A stretch of DNA of 64,000 bases from Fragum whitleyi (lineage: Eukaryota; Mollusca; Bivalvia; Cardiida; Cardiidae). The translations under genes and the position numbers were made by a program. Below are positions 1 to 12,924 of the stretch, piece by piece. Within the stretch, counting starts at the first letter, position 1; every line of letters starts with the position of its first letter. The DNA is taken from the NCBI GenBank assembly GCA_948146395.1, contig OX411544.1, positions 90,927,112-90,991,111 of the forward strand, written 5' to 3'. The notes below the pieces were generated by a model that was not told where the DNA came from, ran no database searches, and saw nothing but the letters and a program-made list of their open reading frames with translations.

Positions 1-1320
1 GTCCGCGTAGCAAAGCGTCTGGCCAGCCTGTGTATCCTCACTGCCTTACTTTTGTCTTCACTTTGCGCTCTTAAGATAAGGCCTTGATCCTCCGAAGACA
101 GTCAGTGAATACCCCGATTACATTGTGTATCCAGGCTTTTCAGTTGTAACAGTCGCGCTCACGTGAAATTGCTTTAAATGTCACTGGTCCAAATATGAGT
201 TTTCCTCTCTTCTCTTGATGATAATGAACCGCAAAACTAGATGGACACAACAACATTGAACCAAGATGACAATGTACGCCTTCTAAATGATTTCAACAGC
301 GACGATAAAATAATCTCAAAAGAAAAGAAAGAAATGTCGAGCAAGGCAAGCGAGCTTTAGCCAGAATCTCCAGAACAGGCTTGGGATAAGGTTGACATTA
401 AGGGTGAAGGTTTAGGGTAAAGGTTTAGAAACAAATGACATTGGCTCATCAGATAACGTACCAAAGATAATTAACAAACACAAGCCTCTGGCTACTTATG
501 CAATTATTTTGAAGCCGTGGGCCTACGGTTTTCACGAAACACTGCACATAAACCTATGTACATGTATATAAAACTGGCAGTCTTTTACAGTTTTATTATA
601 TTGGATATTCTCTACGTGTATAAGATATGGTAAAATTTTAAGAAAAAATCTGTTAACATTATTTTATTGCTCAAGGAAAAATTGTGAATAAAGTAGTTTT
701 TAAAGAAAACAGTTGAAAAAAAGATGGAAATTTACTTTCACGGTGGGGACTCTACAGAAAATTTAAATACTCTGAAATCATCAACGACATAGTGACCCAC
801 GTCCTGATAAATCATGGATAACTACCTGAATTGTTAGGACTTCATAAGAAAATTGAAACACATGAAAAAAAAATGAACGTCAAGGTGACTCAAAAACAGA
901 AAATAGAGTGCAATCAGACTAAACTCGGAGAGACAATTTAGACTGTCATTTGAGAGGACAGGTAAGATACATAAATATTGCGAACCCCGTTCGTATTGTG
1001 ATGCTAAATATAAAAGTAAATATGAAAATGTGCGACATGAGCATAAACTATTCAACTCTCATCAAGGATAGAAACAGCTTATACGGGATAACAGCATCGC
1101 GGTTCCAGCTTGAAAGGCGATGAAAAGGCTGACGTTCAGTAATGATTCGATTATTACAGACACTCGTGAAACACAAAGTCATTAACATAAAAATCATCAC
1201 CAACGACAGAAGACAAATCGAGACGTGCTAAAAGCCACAAGACTCACAATTACGCCGCTACGAGAAAGCTTTAAACAACGAAAGCCGTCTTTTTAGTGAC
1301 TCCGCATAGTGCTTACAGTT
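1..1320. other. AT-rich stretch without recognisable gene
   Basis: No open frame here resembles a known protein and no splice-bounded coding block was found. The sequence is AT-rich and non-repetitive by eye. Nothing further can be supported. Confidence 0.5.
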
Positions 1321-1720
1321 GACAACATCGTGAAATTGATATTCATCTCGAAGGAAACCATGCAAAATCACTCACTCAGTGCTCAATTCATTTACTCAAA
1401 CATTCATTCAAACCATTCAAAAACGTTCCAAACTCACTGAAAAATATAGAATCAACAACGTCGTTCAAAATTAATGATGCTAGAAAAAACGCGATTCCAC
1501 TAACATAATTCAATTTGTAAACGTCTCATAGGTTTATGAAGGAAGATGGAACTAATTATTTGCATATTTTATTTTAGGGAGGTAAAAAATATTGCTAATG
1601 TTGTTCATTCTGAACATAATTTACGATATTGTATTGCCTCCCATTAGTTTCACTCAAATCTCGCCCCTCACGCTCATTCAATTTCGTTCCAAAATCTTTC
1701 CAAAATCATTCACCTTGTCA
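1321..1720 (-). repeat. Dispersed repeat family R1, reverse-oriented copy
   Basis: Read on the minus strand, this block shares ordered motifs with 19820-20165 and 25185-25575: a segment containing ATCAATTTCACGAT, strings of GAATGAAT, and a separate core bounded by GGGAGGTAA and TTGCCTCCC around 1575-1650. The core is partly self-complementary. It is a decayed dispersed repeat of unknown class. No terminal repeats or target-site duplication were seen. Confidence 0.55.
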
Positions 1721-1928
1721 ATCTCAGGATGTGGTTAACTGTATCAAAATCGGGACAACATGTGCATGGTGACATGGTCAAGAATATTGTGCCAATGTGT
1801 GAATGATTCTTGCAAATCCGTCTGGTATATTAAAGGAGTTGTATAGACAGAGTGAAATGGTGATAACAATAAACGACGAGAGGCAGGTCGAAGTTAGAAA
1901 AAAAATAATGTAATTTTATTTCAACTTT

Positions 1929-2215
1929 TGACCTCGACTGAGCACGAAGCGCTCATTGTGTGGATAAAATGTGACCAAGCAATGTTCGGTGTTCTCCGTT
2001 TGTCCTTCCGTCTACAATTTGAAAAAAAAATCCCAAACTTTCTCCACCACAGTTCGACCATACTTGACAGGAATGGTCCTGCACTTTTGATAATCGTGAC
2101 AGACAAAGAAACCATGTAGGCGCTAGTTGCCATGATAACGGAAAAGAAACTAAAAAATCTTCCCAAAGCCTTGCAAGGCCCAAAGCTTTTATATTTGGCA
2201 TGAAGCATTAATCAA
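1929..2215 (+). repeat. Degenerate copy of the CTCACCTGAGC palindrome-ended family
   Basis: The segment CTGAGCACGAAGCGCTCA near 1937 matches the 5' palindrome of the better preserved copies at 17455, 45528 and 50696. It is followed by a CCGT-like stretch, as in those copies. The overlapping small open frames here are by-products of the repeat and are not called as genes. Confidence 0.55.
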
Positions 2216-4540
2216 TTTTTGACTGCCAAAATACTTCTAGATATTGTTTTATGTTAAAAACTAGTCTTGTGTATAAGGATCTTGGATTTCAACACTGGAA
2301 AAAAGCATAAACATCTTCATTTAAATCTTCCACTACCTAGCAAAATGCAATTGAGACGTCGCAGTAACGTCGGGTTATTTTATGAAATTCAGTCATATTT
2401 TTGTTAAATTCTAAAGTAAAATCGCTGTCTAGGCTAAAACAGCGCACTATTTTACATCATTTTAAAGCGTCTGAATAGCTCTACCTTATAGGAGAGTTGA
2501 TTGTTATTGTTTATATTGCGAATTTCCCGCGCATGCGCATTACTGGTAGGCAAAAGAAGTCAGATCTCTATGCGAGAAGACAGCTGAAAACTGAATTAAA
2601 ATCAACCGTTTATTTAAATTTAAGATAAAAAGAAAGTGAAATATTATTTGTACGAATGTTTCCCGTTAATGACCAATCGATATTTAAAGAATCTCTTACG
2701 TAATAGGCCTTTATAAGCTTCGCGAGATTAGGCTATTTCGTCCGACTTATTGAACGAAGTTGCCATCGTCGATAGATCTTTTAGCTACTCAGAATAAGTT
2801 TTTGTCTCGTTAAATGATGTATTTGTTTAGAAAGATCGCAACCTGGAATCTTTGAAAAGACATGGCCTAAAGCTTTTTAACAATAGGGTCTATCTTATAT
2901 AGCTGCCCGAGTTACGCAATTTAGCCAGGGACTCTCAAACGTGTTCTGTGGTTTAGCGCATTTTTTCCTCCTGTTTTCTTCTTTGTCATTTTTCACGTCA
3001 TCCATAAAGAGAGTTGAAAATTATGTATGGAATATAGTTAGTACGTGTTTGGGTTTTCAAACTCAGCTCAGTCTACAGAACTCATGAAAGTTTTGACAAA
3101 GCTGTAGTTGCGCCGTTTTTTTGTAAAGAAACCCAGAAATAGTAATGTGTTTGAATTTTTATAGAAAGTTACCGAAGGAAGATGTAGGCTTTCTGTATGT
3201 AAAAAGGGTACTAACGTACAATAAAGGGGAGGGTCGTTTTCCAAGTATTACAAAGCTCGTTTGAATTTCTGTATGAAAATGAAATAACTAGGCTACAGAC
3301 GGTGGTTCGTTTGAACCTATCAAACCCCCTTTTGAATCCTTGAAAATATGATCTTTTAACCGCTTCCCATAACGTTATTAATTTGAATGACATGAACTGA
3401 ATAAAACAGTATGGCTTAGATAAATCGGTTCACGGCGTCAAGTAGATTAAAATTTCGTAACTACAGCCGATCGAGATGTGTTGAATCCGTAGATGCGCCG
3501 TTTTCAATGATAACAGACGAAATGGCCATATGTGATGAATGTAGTAAGGAAAATGTATGATGAATAAGTAAAATTCATTAACCCTTTCCGATAACGTTAT
3601 TTCACCGAGTTTTAGATGACTCGTGTTAAACAACAAACTGGGGGAAAAGTGACTTGTTACGTTATTTCGTTCTCTCGCCGGATTTTCAGAACTTTCTACT
3701 TATTTTTTCCTCGCATTCATTTTATATTTTCGTTTCGAATTGTATTTCACATCGTCGTTGAGCAACAGAACATCGCTAATTCATTTTTATCAGGCTGTAT
3801 TGCAATGTTCTGGTCACCGCCAACGCTTTCAATTTTGAGCTTATTTTTTGTCGTCTGGTCAGGGTAAAAGACGAAGATTTACAAAAGAACGATCACCTTA
3901 CTTAATCTTTAACAGATAAAGAAATTACGTATGCTTCAATTTCTTTCTTATTCGCTAGAAACAGATTTTTACCCTCTTATTATATTTTGGGAACTATATA
4001 AAGCAAAATAGAAAAATGGTTCGAAGTACATTTGCGTTTTCGACGGCTTCCATTTCCTGCCGAATCAAGCGCTGCGTTTCAGATAAGCAGTAGGCCTAAC
4101 TTATATTTGAGAAAAAATCTCTCTGTATTTTTTCCCTTCAAATGATAGAAGAACTGTTAGTATTGACAGCTTGTCCAAGACAGTCAATGGTCGAAATATA
4201 TTACAGAAATAATTCAACCAAGTCTTAATCTATCATGGAAGATCAATCTACTAAATGAACGCGGCTCAGAATTTAAAAATCATGTGGGCCTAATTTATCG
4301 CTGCTGGAATGGAATCTTAAAATGAAATATTTTATCAAAAGCTTGATTAAATCAAATTTCATATAAGGTAACATCAGCTATAACACTTCTATAGTTATTA
4401 ATTATTTTGATGCATATCGATTATTTGTGACTGTTTTCATTACATCACGTTAAGCATTAAAACTTTTGTATCAAATGAAACTTCACACTTTATGCCTAAT
4501 GAATGGGTGTAAGTTGTGTCCAGATGAAAGCAATCAATCA
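2216..4540. other. AT-rich stretch without recognisable gene
   Basis: No coding block was recognised. Around 2528-2541 there is an isolated CGCGCATGCGCA palindrome of the NRF-1-site type in a GC-richer pocket, with no first exon seen beside it. Two segments near 3360 and 3580 share ATAACGTTATT. Nothing else stands out. Confidence 0.45.
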
Positions 4541-4800
4541 GTGGCGTATGACATGGGTAATTGATTGTTGCATCGTCACGGTCAGATCAATGAAAATATG
4601 GCACGTGGTATAGAAGTTTGTCTTTATGATACATGCAAGTGTGTGTGATTAGCGGCTACTGTTTTATGACATGGGCAATATCGATTAGCGCATCCGGTTA
4701 CGGTCAGATCAAAGAGATCCCGCGGCCGTGTAGTATGGATCATTGCGTTAGAAACGGCGAACTTTATGACACATGTTTGTGTTAATAGTGGCTAATATTT
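4541..4800 (+). repeat. Two-copy tandem repeat, period about 120-130 bp
   Basis: The block with GACATGGGTAATTG and CACGGTCAGATCAA near 4548-4592 recurs diverged near 4667-4712 as GACATGGGCAATAT and TTACGGTCAGATCAA. Each copy is followed by a TTTATGA(T/C)ACATG segment and a GCGGCTA-like or GTGGCTA segment. No coding content was seen. Confidence 0.6.
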
Positions 4801-5630
4801 TTATTTCGCATAATGAAAATTCTTTGATATGATTTTTTCAATTTAAAGTGTGCCCTAGAAAAGCTGTTTAGTCGGCAGATCGTGTTTGGCTACATTCATT
4901 TATTATCTTAAATTAACCCATTTTCTAAATGTGCGGGGACTTTTTACGGAACCAAATCGGTTTTTTCAACATTAGGTGGTGTTCTCAAAGTTTACAGATT
5001 AAACTAATAATTGGATTAATAATGTTAAGACAAATAAGGGAAAAGGCTACAAAAAACCTTTCCCAATGTCGGAAATTTCTGTGACAGGATAAATAACGGA
5101 AATGGGATAAAGAAAAATCGGCATTGAAACTCGAATCAATCCAGTATAGGTAAGATATACTATATTTTGGTTATGAGTGAACAAAAAACCGCAAATACAG
5201 CTCAATTCATGTAGAATGCTAGATATAAGTTGCTCAACTGCGATTTGTTTGCATCCATATGCATTTCCGGGTGGTTATCTTTCGACGAGAAATATTCTTT
5301 TCAAAGACAATGTCATGTGATGACAACTGCATAATGAAAAGGTTGGATGATTTATCTAAATTTTGACACCTTTGTCAACTGGGAATAATCGTTAGAAATG
5401 TACAATCCAATTACTAGAATATTGGACGTTTTGCTAGTTGTGTATGCAACTAGTAGATCTTTCTGCCTACAGCGATTCCCCGGATGTAAACATCACGTGA
5501 CCCGTGACGTCACCCGTCAACTCATGTATAGACACTTAATTCTGATAACCATGGCTGTGAATGAAAAATATTATCAAGTTTATTATGAAAAAATCGCCAA
5601 AAAGCGCATGTAACGCGTAACATGCTTTTT
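4801..5630. other. Stretch without recognisable gene
   Basis: No supported gene, RNA or repeat structure. The 71-codon frame at 5398 lacks any recognisable domain and ends against a repeat. Confidence 0.4.
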
Positions 5631-5870
5631 TATGCCCCCGATAGGGAGGCATAATAAATTTGACTTGTCCGTCCGTCCGTCTGTCCGTCCGTCTGTCCGT
5701 CTGTCCGTCCGTCATTCCGTCATTCCGTCCAAAAACTTTAACATTGGCCATAACTTCCTTATTACTATCAAAGCGGTGTCGGGGGCATTGTCATCTTACA
5801 GTGACAGCTCTTGTCTTTTAATACATGTTCAAAATGCCATAAAATCGCGGATACACTCTTTATCATAATA
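5630..5870 (+). repeat. Palindrome-started repeat TATGCCCCCG with (CCGT)n
   Basis: Begins with an imperfect hairpin, TATGCCCCCG then GGGAGGCATA, after a T-run. A degenerate CCGT/CTGT microsatellite follows (about 5668-5730), then a segment containing GCCATAACTTC. The layout (T-run, palindrome, CCGT-rich stretch) resembles the CTCACCTGAGC elements elsewhere in this window. Probably a non-autonomous element; its class is not established. Confidence 0.6.
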
Positions 5871-6825
5871 AAATTTTACACACAGATACTTAGAATATTG
5901 GGTCGAATGCAGTGTGAATTTCGAAAGTTTCGGATGAAATTTTACGAAAATCGCTTCATGTAATTAAAATAGCGGAAAGTGTAACGCTGCTAAAAATGAA
6001 GCAAAAAATGACGACTGAAAAATTTCAACGTAAAAATAATCATACAAAATAAAGGAAATTGTCAAATCTAAACACATTAAAGAAAAATGGTCAGACTTTT
6101 ATTTCTTCAGTTTTAATTTGGTTTGTTTTCGTTCCTTAATTAAATACAATATTTTTGCGCAAAAAAGTCTGAAAAAATGTCACGCTTTTTGAAATTACGT
6201 CATTTTTTCCGTACCATTTTCGCGAGGAGTTACCAAAATTTTATCAAATGTCGATGAAATTAAATAAGATTTAAACTAGAAAAAATGCATAATAATCCAT
6301 ATTTTGTGAATTTAACGCTATACGAGAATGCTAAAAAAGTCTGAAAAAATGTCACGCTTTCTCATTTTAATGACGTTTTACGTTGCGTGCTTCACGTTTT
6401 ACCGGTTTTTTTTTTTTTTTTTCGAAATTTTGGAAAATCAAAAACTAACCGGAATAAATTGAATAAAAAGTTCTCCTAGGTTTTGATGTGTTTATAGTAT
6501 AGCAAGATCAAAACTAATACGTTTTTTGTCTTTTTAAATACCAATTTTAGTTTGTCGGAAATTCAATGCTTCTGTTTATATAAAATTAATTTTGTTTCGT
6601 TATTACAGAGATTCTTCACCCTGGAAATATTTGATACGCCACTGAACATGATAGTTATTCACATTTTTAACCTCCCCTTTTGGTATAAATCAAAATACAC
6701 AATGTATGTCATAAAGTTGTTTCAAATGAAACGCGTTTGATTTTTCTCCAATTTTACGCTACAAAAATAACGTCAAATTACGTTACGCTTTATAGCCTCA
6801 GTTCGCTGCGACGTCTCATTGTGAC
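5871..6825. repeat. AT-rich stretch with a duplicated segment, no gene
   Basis: The segment AAAAAAGTCTGAAAAAATG followed by TCACGCTTT occurs near 6163 and again near 6334, so at least about 30 bp are duplicated about 170 bp apart. A T16-18 run lies near 6405-6422. No gene was recognised. Confidence 0.5.
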
Positions 6826-7080
6826 CCGTCACGAAAAAATGATCATCTGGGAACTATTTAAAGAGAATATTTGAAATAGAGATTGGGTCCAGCATTGGTC
6901 AACGAGAGGTCGCATTTCAAAAATTCTTTCGCTGGTAGGTAGATTGAACATTCAAGATTCAGAAAATTGGTTAAGTGCGAAAAGGTTCGACCCTGGTCAG
7001 TCTGCGCAAACCGCGCAGCCTGACTAGGATCGACACTTTACGCACTAACCAGATGGACCGTTTTCGCGTTTTCACATTTA
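6826..7080 (+). mobile_element. MITE of the GTGACCCGTCACGCG family (copy 1)
   Basis: Starts with GTGACCCGTCACGAAAA and ends near CGTTTTCGCGTTTTCACA, diverged versions of the terminal repeats of the 18860-19127 copy. Internal order matches that copy: ATTGGGTCCAGCAT, then a palindrome with arms CGACCCTGGTCAG and CTGACTAGGATCG around a GC-rich loop, then CACTTTACGCAC. No transposase is encoded. The superfamily is not assigned. Confidence 0.8.
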
Positions 7081-7649
7081 ATCTATTATATTTGACAAGA
7101 CACATTTGTCTAAAACCCTTAATAAAAAGAAAACACATTGAATTCAACAACTTGAACATTAGCCATGTGTTGTGGAATCCCGAGTAGCATACGGTATAAA
7201 TAAAGAACACAGTCTTTTACAATCTTCTACTCCAAAAATCGAATACCTTTAAACTTCGATATTCGGCATGGCACATAATCCTTATACCATTTTACTGCAA
7301 TTAGTCTACTTGGAAAATAGGTGATAGAAGAAAGACTTCGGCGCAATGTCTCATTCTAAACCTTTAGACTTGCAATTTTCAAAAAAATCTGTATTGTTTC
7401 ACATTGGTCTACCGGAACAATTCACAATAACTTTCAATTTTATATTGGAAGTTATAGCCCTATAACGTTGGGTCCCATAGATATCATAGAGAAACTCACA
7501 TATTCGGATGAGCGATAAAGGACTATATATATCTTTAGTTTTCTGTGTTTAAATCCGCATGGCTTTTGATAAACAAAGATGTCAAAACATGCGTTATGCA
7601 AAAAAATAAACGAAAAGTATCTAAAATGCAACAGTACCATCTTTTCCCA
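7081..7649. other. Stretch without recognisable gene
   Basis: AT-rich. Small open frames only, none with recognisable domains. Confidence 0.4.
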
Positions 7650-8240
7650 TGGACTTGCATGTCTCGAACGAGTTAAGATATGCCTACATCCTAAACTGTT
7701 TCACAGTTCTGAGTAATGTCTACTAAATATGTGTGGGTGATATTATAGTTCTGCTGTTTCATAACCTCGTGACAAAATCAAACGCATTTCATACAAATTA
7801 CATCGCACTATTCGTCTACGGACTTTCATTGTCTAAAAGTTATTTTTCAATGGACTTGTATTTTTCGAAAAAGTTCAGATATGCATATATCCTAAGCCAT
7901 TCAACAGTTTTAAGTTATGTCTACTAGACACATGGTAATGGTATACTTTCGCTGTTTCATCAACTCGTGACAAAAATCAAACCTATTTAAAATTACATCG
8001 TTATATCGCATAATTCTTATACCGACTACCATTGTCTGAAGTCCTTTTTTTTCATTGGACTTGTATATTTCGAAATAATTCAGATATGCATACATCCTAA
8101 GCCATTCAACAGTTTTAAGTAGTGTCTACTTAACACATGTGGGTAATGGTATTCTTTCGCTGTTTCATCAACTCGTGACAAAATCAAACCTATTTCATAT
8201 AATACATCTCAATATCGCATAAACCGTCTACCGACATCAG
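7650..8240 (+). repeat. Tandem repeat, three copies of about 200 bp
   Basis: Each unit carries, in order, TGGACTTG(T/C)AT, a TTCAGATATGCATA-like segment, CCTAAGCCATTCAACAG, GTCTACT(A/T)A, a GCTGTTTCAT segment, CTCGTGACAAAA and TCAAACCTATTT. Units start near 7650, 7850 and 8057. The last two are closer to each other than to the first. Non-coding by eye. Confidence 0.75.
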
Positions 8241-8309
8241 TTGGCTTGTAGTTGCTTTACAAACAAAAATCTCAAATAACCAACCACTCTTGGGTTTTGT
8301 TAGTTCTAA

Positions 8310-8730
8310 TCGAATATATTAACATGTTAATAATTTTTCTCATCAAAGTTTCTGAGGTGTGCATCATACAATTCTTCTGTCCATAAACTCTGAAAACATA
8401 TACGTTAAATTTAGACGCCCATGGGGTTTTTGAACAAATCTGTATTTAGCTTTCTGAAAATGGATTAATAAAATAAAAAAAGTAATATAATTGTGATATA
8501 AAAGAGAACAAGCTGAGACAAATACAGAAAAGATATGACACTTCCCTTTGTTGCACTAATTGAAAACATCGACATTTTTTCGAATATATCAACATGTTAA
8601 TAAGTTGATGTTAATCAAAGTTTCTATGGTGTGTATTATACAATTCTTCCGTCCATTAAATCTGAAAACATCTATACCTTAAATTTAGATGTTCATTGGG
8701 TTCATGAACAAATCTGTATGTTTTTTTGAA
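8310..8730 (+). repeat. Direct repeat, two copies about 272 bp apart
   Basis: The block CGAATATATTAACATG through GAACAAATCTGTAT (about 8310-8450) recurs at about 8581-8721 with scattered substitutions, including the CATACAATTCTTC and TCTGAAAACAT segments. No coding potential was recognised. Confidence 0.65.
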
Positions 8731-9087
8731 GGGGCGTTGTTTTTTAACAAACACATCTTGCGTAACATTAATGGAATCAAAACTAGAGTGTTATATTTTC
8801 GCTTTAAATGAAATCGCCAAATAAATTTGTAAAAAACTAGGAACGTGTTAGAGCATAACGTTAAAATGCGTTCAAATTATTGCAGCAAAAGCTTTATTCA
8901 AACTGTAGTATGTGTTTGTACATTTACAATAGACAAAAGCGTTTCAGATTTTAAAAAAAGTTTTTGAAGCCTATGACATTCACTCATCTACGAAATTTCT
9001 TGTCTAGGTTTGAATTCGCACAATAAATTTAACCCTTTGCTGTTTGATCCCTGCTTTTTACGTGTCTGTTATTTTATGATTAACGAA
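8731..9087. other. Stretch without recognisable gene
   Basis: AT-rich. No gene or repeat structure could be supported. Confidence 0.4.
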
Positions 9088-9091
9088 ACAT

Positions 9092-9141
9092 TGTGAAAAA
9101 AGAAGAAATTGCTTCTGACAAGCAATTTCTTCTTTTTCCAC
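9092..9141 (+). repeat. Short near-perfect hairpin
   Basis: Two arms of about 22 bp, GAAGAAATTGCTT and its complement AAGCAATTTCTTC plus flanking A/T, surround a 5-nt CTGAC loop with one mismatch. No attached element was recognised. Confidence 0.7.
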
Positions 9142-9465
9142 ACTATTTTCTACCCTACTGAATGGTTAATTTTCAAATTAAATCCACAGGAAAGGGTTAA
9201 AACGACTACACGTATCTACACAAGAAAAATAATAAGTGCTCTGGACAATCTATTCGTCTATGTTCTCTATAAAAGAAACCACACATTGAATGTCTTAACA
9301 CCGGTTGTCCTGTGATAGATGAATAAAAAGATACATTAGAATAAATGAATCAGTATATAAATAAGATCACGGTCACATCTATTTTAATCAGAGGCCAATG
9401 CTCATGGTCTTCAAATGTTCGATAACGTTTTACTTGAATACGTGTCGAGGTAGGTCCTATCATTC

Positions 9466-9620
9466 TCTGCTCACCAGAGCACAAAGTGCTCAATGTGAGA
9501 TAATGTGGTCGACCAGGTGTCCGACTTCTTCTCATACAAAACCATCAGTTGAATTTCAACAAAATTCCACACGAATCCCCGAACAACTCTGGTTGCTATA
9601 GCTACAGAGTGAAAAAAACA
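9466..9620 (+). repeat. Degenerate CTCACCTGAGC-family fragment
   Basis: CTGCTCACCAGAGCACAAAG then TGCTCAATGTGAGATA resembles the 5' palindrome and following bases of the copies at 45528 and 50696. Decayed and 3' truncated. Confidence 0.55.
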
Positions 9621-10818
9621 TCTCAAACAGAAAGGTTAGCGCTTTCACTGTTTGCATCAAATGCCACCTTAATCTGATCCACCAATATACTTCGTAAAAC
9701 GCTCTATCTTGAAAAATAGATCAGTGTTATTGTTTCCAGAAATTGATATAGAAATGATCCACACAATTAAGTTTAAAAGTCTTTTTCTCAATAACCAAAA
9801 GACTTCGGCCTTTGATATTAGGCTTCACACATTGGCCCTTGACCCTTTACCCAAACATTTTAGGAAAAGTACCAATTTTATGATTAGCCCACTTCGTAGA
9901 ATCCCGACTCTTACATAGAGATAAACAATATTATGTTTAAATATCTTCTACTCACAAAAATAACCTTTAGAACATTTAGAAAAAGATAGTATGAGTGTGG
10001 CAACTTGAAAATATTCGATCCCATGGTTTACACAGAAATAATGGGGGAAGCTCCAACAATCCACTCTATCTAAAAAACAAAGCTAATATCTTTCAAACTT
10101 GTCTGTGCAAATGCCATTAGGCCATTGATCCCCCCCCCCCCACACACACACACCCATCCACTCACAAAAATAATAATCAAAGGCCTGAAAGGCCTGAATT
10201 GAAGACAGGACTGAATGTTAACAATTGGAATGAAAATAGTGGCGTTTTGAGAAGATCTCTTGAGTGGGAATCAAAAACTTAAAACAATCATTGATGGTTA
10301 CATATGGAAACTGCACTTCCATTACAAATGAATATGCTATACTTTGAAGACTCATTACTTCCAGATAAACCTATCCCTCCAGCCAATTCAAGCTTAACAA
10401 GAGGGTAACTGCCTTCATAATCGCTATTCATCCTCCCAGTGTAAGTTTTCAGTATCCTAAATTAAAAATTTTCATTTAACCAACAGATGTATGGTGGCAA
10501 TTCCTGAATTCTAAAAACTCATATGAATTATTGCAACCCTATTTTATAAAATAGATTATCCCCAGCAATCAAAATATGATCCAAATCCGATTTTTTCCAG
10601 GCAAACTCATTAAATGAATGTGTAAAAATCTTTAATAAAAATGTCAATCCACATGACACACATTGCTTACACCTTGATGAAGAGCTGAACATTTCATTGC
10701 CATGGTGAATATTGCCCTGAATTGGAAATTTGTTCAAATTTCTTTTACAATTATTATCTGGTCCAGGATTTGACTAATTATCTCCAAATAGAAGAAGCAA
10801 TGAAAGTAATTCCAATAT
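9621..10818. other. Stretch without recognisable gene, with a C-run/(CA)n tract
   Basis: No coding block was recognised. A poly-C run followed by (CA)n lies at about 10130-10153. Confidence 0.45.
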
Positions 10819-11165
10819 CAGGGCTCGTGTTAGTGTTTGATATTGGGGAGTCATTGACTCCTCACCTAAGAAATTCTGGGGGTCAAATTTGAATATAAAG
10901 GGGTCAAAATGACAGAAAAAGCAAATCATAAGTAGAATTTTGCATATTCAAGAGTCACTTTAGCTGTTTCTTGTAATGATATGAAGCAAGTAGAACTTTG
11001 TGAAAATCTTAGGTATAAAACAATGTTTTGACCCTTAGTCCTCAGTAATTCCTCAAAATGGGGGGTCAAAATGACCCCTTGGTAGAAATTTCTAGGGGTC
11101 AAATTAAGACATTTTCAGATTTTTGGGAGTCAAAACCCTGGTTTAAGGGTCAAACACGAGCCCTG
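10819..11165 (+). mobile_element. hAT-like MITE with CAGGGCTCGTG ends (copy 1)
   Basis: The left end CAGGGCTCGTGTTAG is inverted at the right end as TCAAACACGAGCCCTG. The interior is rich in GGGGTCAAA and GGGAGTCA motifs on both sides. Related copies lie at 58163-58533 and, decayed, around 60250-60560. The CAGGG start is common in hAT-type non-autonomous elements, hence the tentative label. No clean 8-bp target duplication was found. No transposase. Confidence 0.75.
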
Positions 11166-12091
11166 ATAATATTCTTATATTTTTACTAGTCAAAGTCAAT
11201 TCCAAGAGAAGTATTTCCCCGTACAATAGCTGTAGTTTTTTATGAATACCATTTAAATTTCTTCCAGGAGTGAAACATTCTATTTCTAATTCTCCATTGA
11301 GGTATTTCGATCTCCATTTCAGGTTGTTCTTGTTGCATATGGTCTTACTTAGTAGAAAATTATTTTAACTACAAAATAATATATGAACCTGTTAAGACAA
11401 CCAAAGACTGCTTTTCTAGATCAAGATTCGAATTGAACTATCCGGTGAACTATCAATTTTGACAAAACTGTCAAAATGACAGATCGTTAAATGAACTCCC
11501 GAGCTACAGCATTAATCACCTTGAGTAGAATTCTTGAAAAGTCCTCTCCAGAATGTAACAAATGAATCCATTCTGGACAGTTTCCAAAACAGTTTGTGCT
11601 ATTGTCGAAATTAAAATTGTCGAAAACAAAAGCGGAAACTCAAAACCGGGGTCGCGCGTGCGTGATACTACTGTACAGGCCATTCGGAACACGACTCGAT
11701 CAATCTCACGCATTCGTCACAACTCGGCCGATTCCGTAACCTACATTTAGATGGATCGGAGATTTCGGAGATCGCCCAATGATTGCTGAGTGATTATCAC
11801 AATCACGATCTGTTGTAGTTTACGGAAATGGCCGAGTGATGTTCCGAATGCTGTACAATGTGGAAAGACAAAACAAGCCTAATAATAAAGTAATTTGAAA
11901 AGCCATCGACATGATTTCTCCGTAAATCCAAGTAAAAATGCAAACCTAGGAAATTCCGAGATTTTACGAGTTTATTTTAACATCCTGTGAAGCCCGAATT
12001 TATATATACCGTTTTCTAGACATCCAATCTATTGGAGACACTACATTTTTACCTTTATCTTCTGAGCAATGTGTTCGAGCTATGTGTTTTC
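11166..12091. other. Stretch without recognisable gene
   Basis: Two overlapping antisense frames of about 62-65 codons sit at 11516-11750 in a slightly GC-richer patch but resemble nothing known. A segment GGCCGAGTGATGTTCCGAAT near 11830 recurs diverged near 14888, which suggests decayed repeat DNA. Confidence 0.4.
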
Positions 12092-12650
12092 AAACACCGA
12101 AGAAACGGCCTTTTCAGTCACAATTTACAAGTTTTTTTTTATCTTATTTACTTTTGCGACAAATAAAGAAGAGGCTAATACAAAATTTGATGTAATCTTC
12201 GCTTTTAGTAATTACCAGTTAGTATTTTCAGTGTTTATAACAAGATTTTCGGTTGAGTAAAGGAGTTGAAACGTACAATAGGTTAACTGTATAATTAATT
12301 TGTAGCAGTTACAATATTACTACTCTGATTTTTTTCTCGAACGGTCATCCACCAGTTGTAGGGCTGACAACCAATCAAATTCTGTTATGATTATCACGTG
12401 GGCAAAACTCACGCTTACCGAGGCTGGACACTTACACGCAAAGTGTGTTATCCACTGAGCTATTTGTTCAAGACAAACAACGCAGAAACGGCCTTTTCAG
12501 TTACAATCTACATTTTTTTTATCTCTTACTTTTGCGACAAAAAAGGAAGAGGCTTATACATAATTTGATGTAATTTTCGTTTTTAGTAATTACCAATTAG
12601 TATTTTCGGCGTCTTTTACAAGGTTTTCGGTTGAGTAAAGGAATTGAAAT
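12092..12650 (+). repeat. Direct repeat, two copies of about 175 bp
   Basis: The block from AAACGGCCTTTTCAGT through TCGGTTGAGTAAAGGA occurs at about 12092-12270 and again at about 12475-12647, with shared GAAGAGGCT and TTTTAGTAATTACCA segments. The roughly 200 bp between them include a minus-strand tRNA-like remnant with box-A-like AGCTCAGTGGATAAC near 12450. Confidence 0.7.
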
Positions 12651-12924
12651 TATCTTCGTGCTGTTCTAATTTGTTGTTCTAAAAACTGTTTAATATGATC
12701 AGTGTCCATCCCTGCGGAGTGGATACATTGTGAAAAAGGGAAAACAACTTCTTGTATTTCATAAAAGAACAACAACAACAACAACAACAATTCCTTACTC
12801 CTCCTTCCTCTCCGTTTTCCTTCGTCTCGACTTCTTTCTTCATTTGTCGTCTGTTGGAATCGTATGCTTCTATAGTTGACATGGTTTAATCCTAGTATAT
12901 TTTTAGCACAGATTTCTTTGCCAT

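Noticed and set aside
2528..2541. NRF-1-like palindrome as a promoter
   Set aside because: A single motif match with no first exon or CpG island around it is not sufficient.
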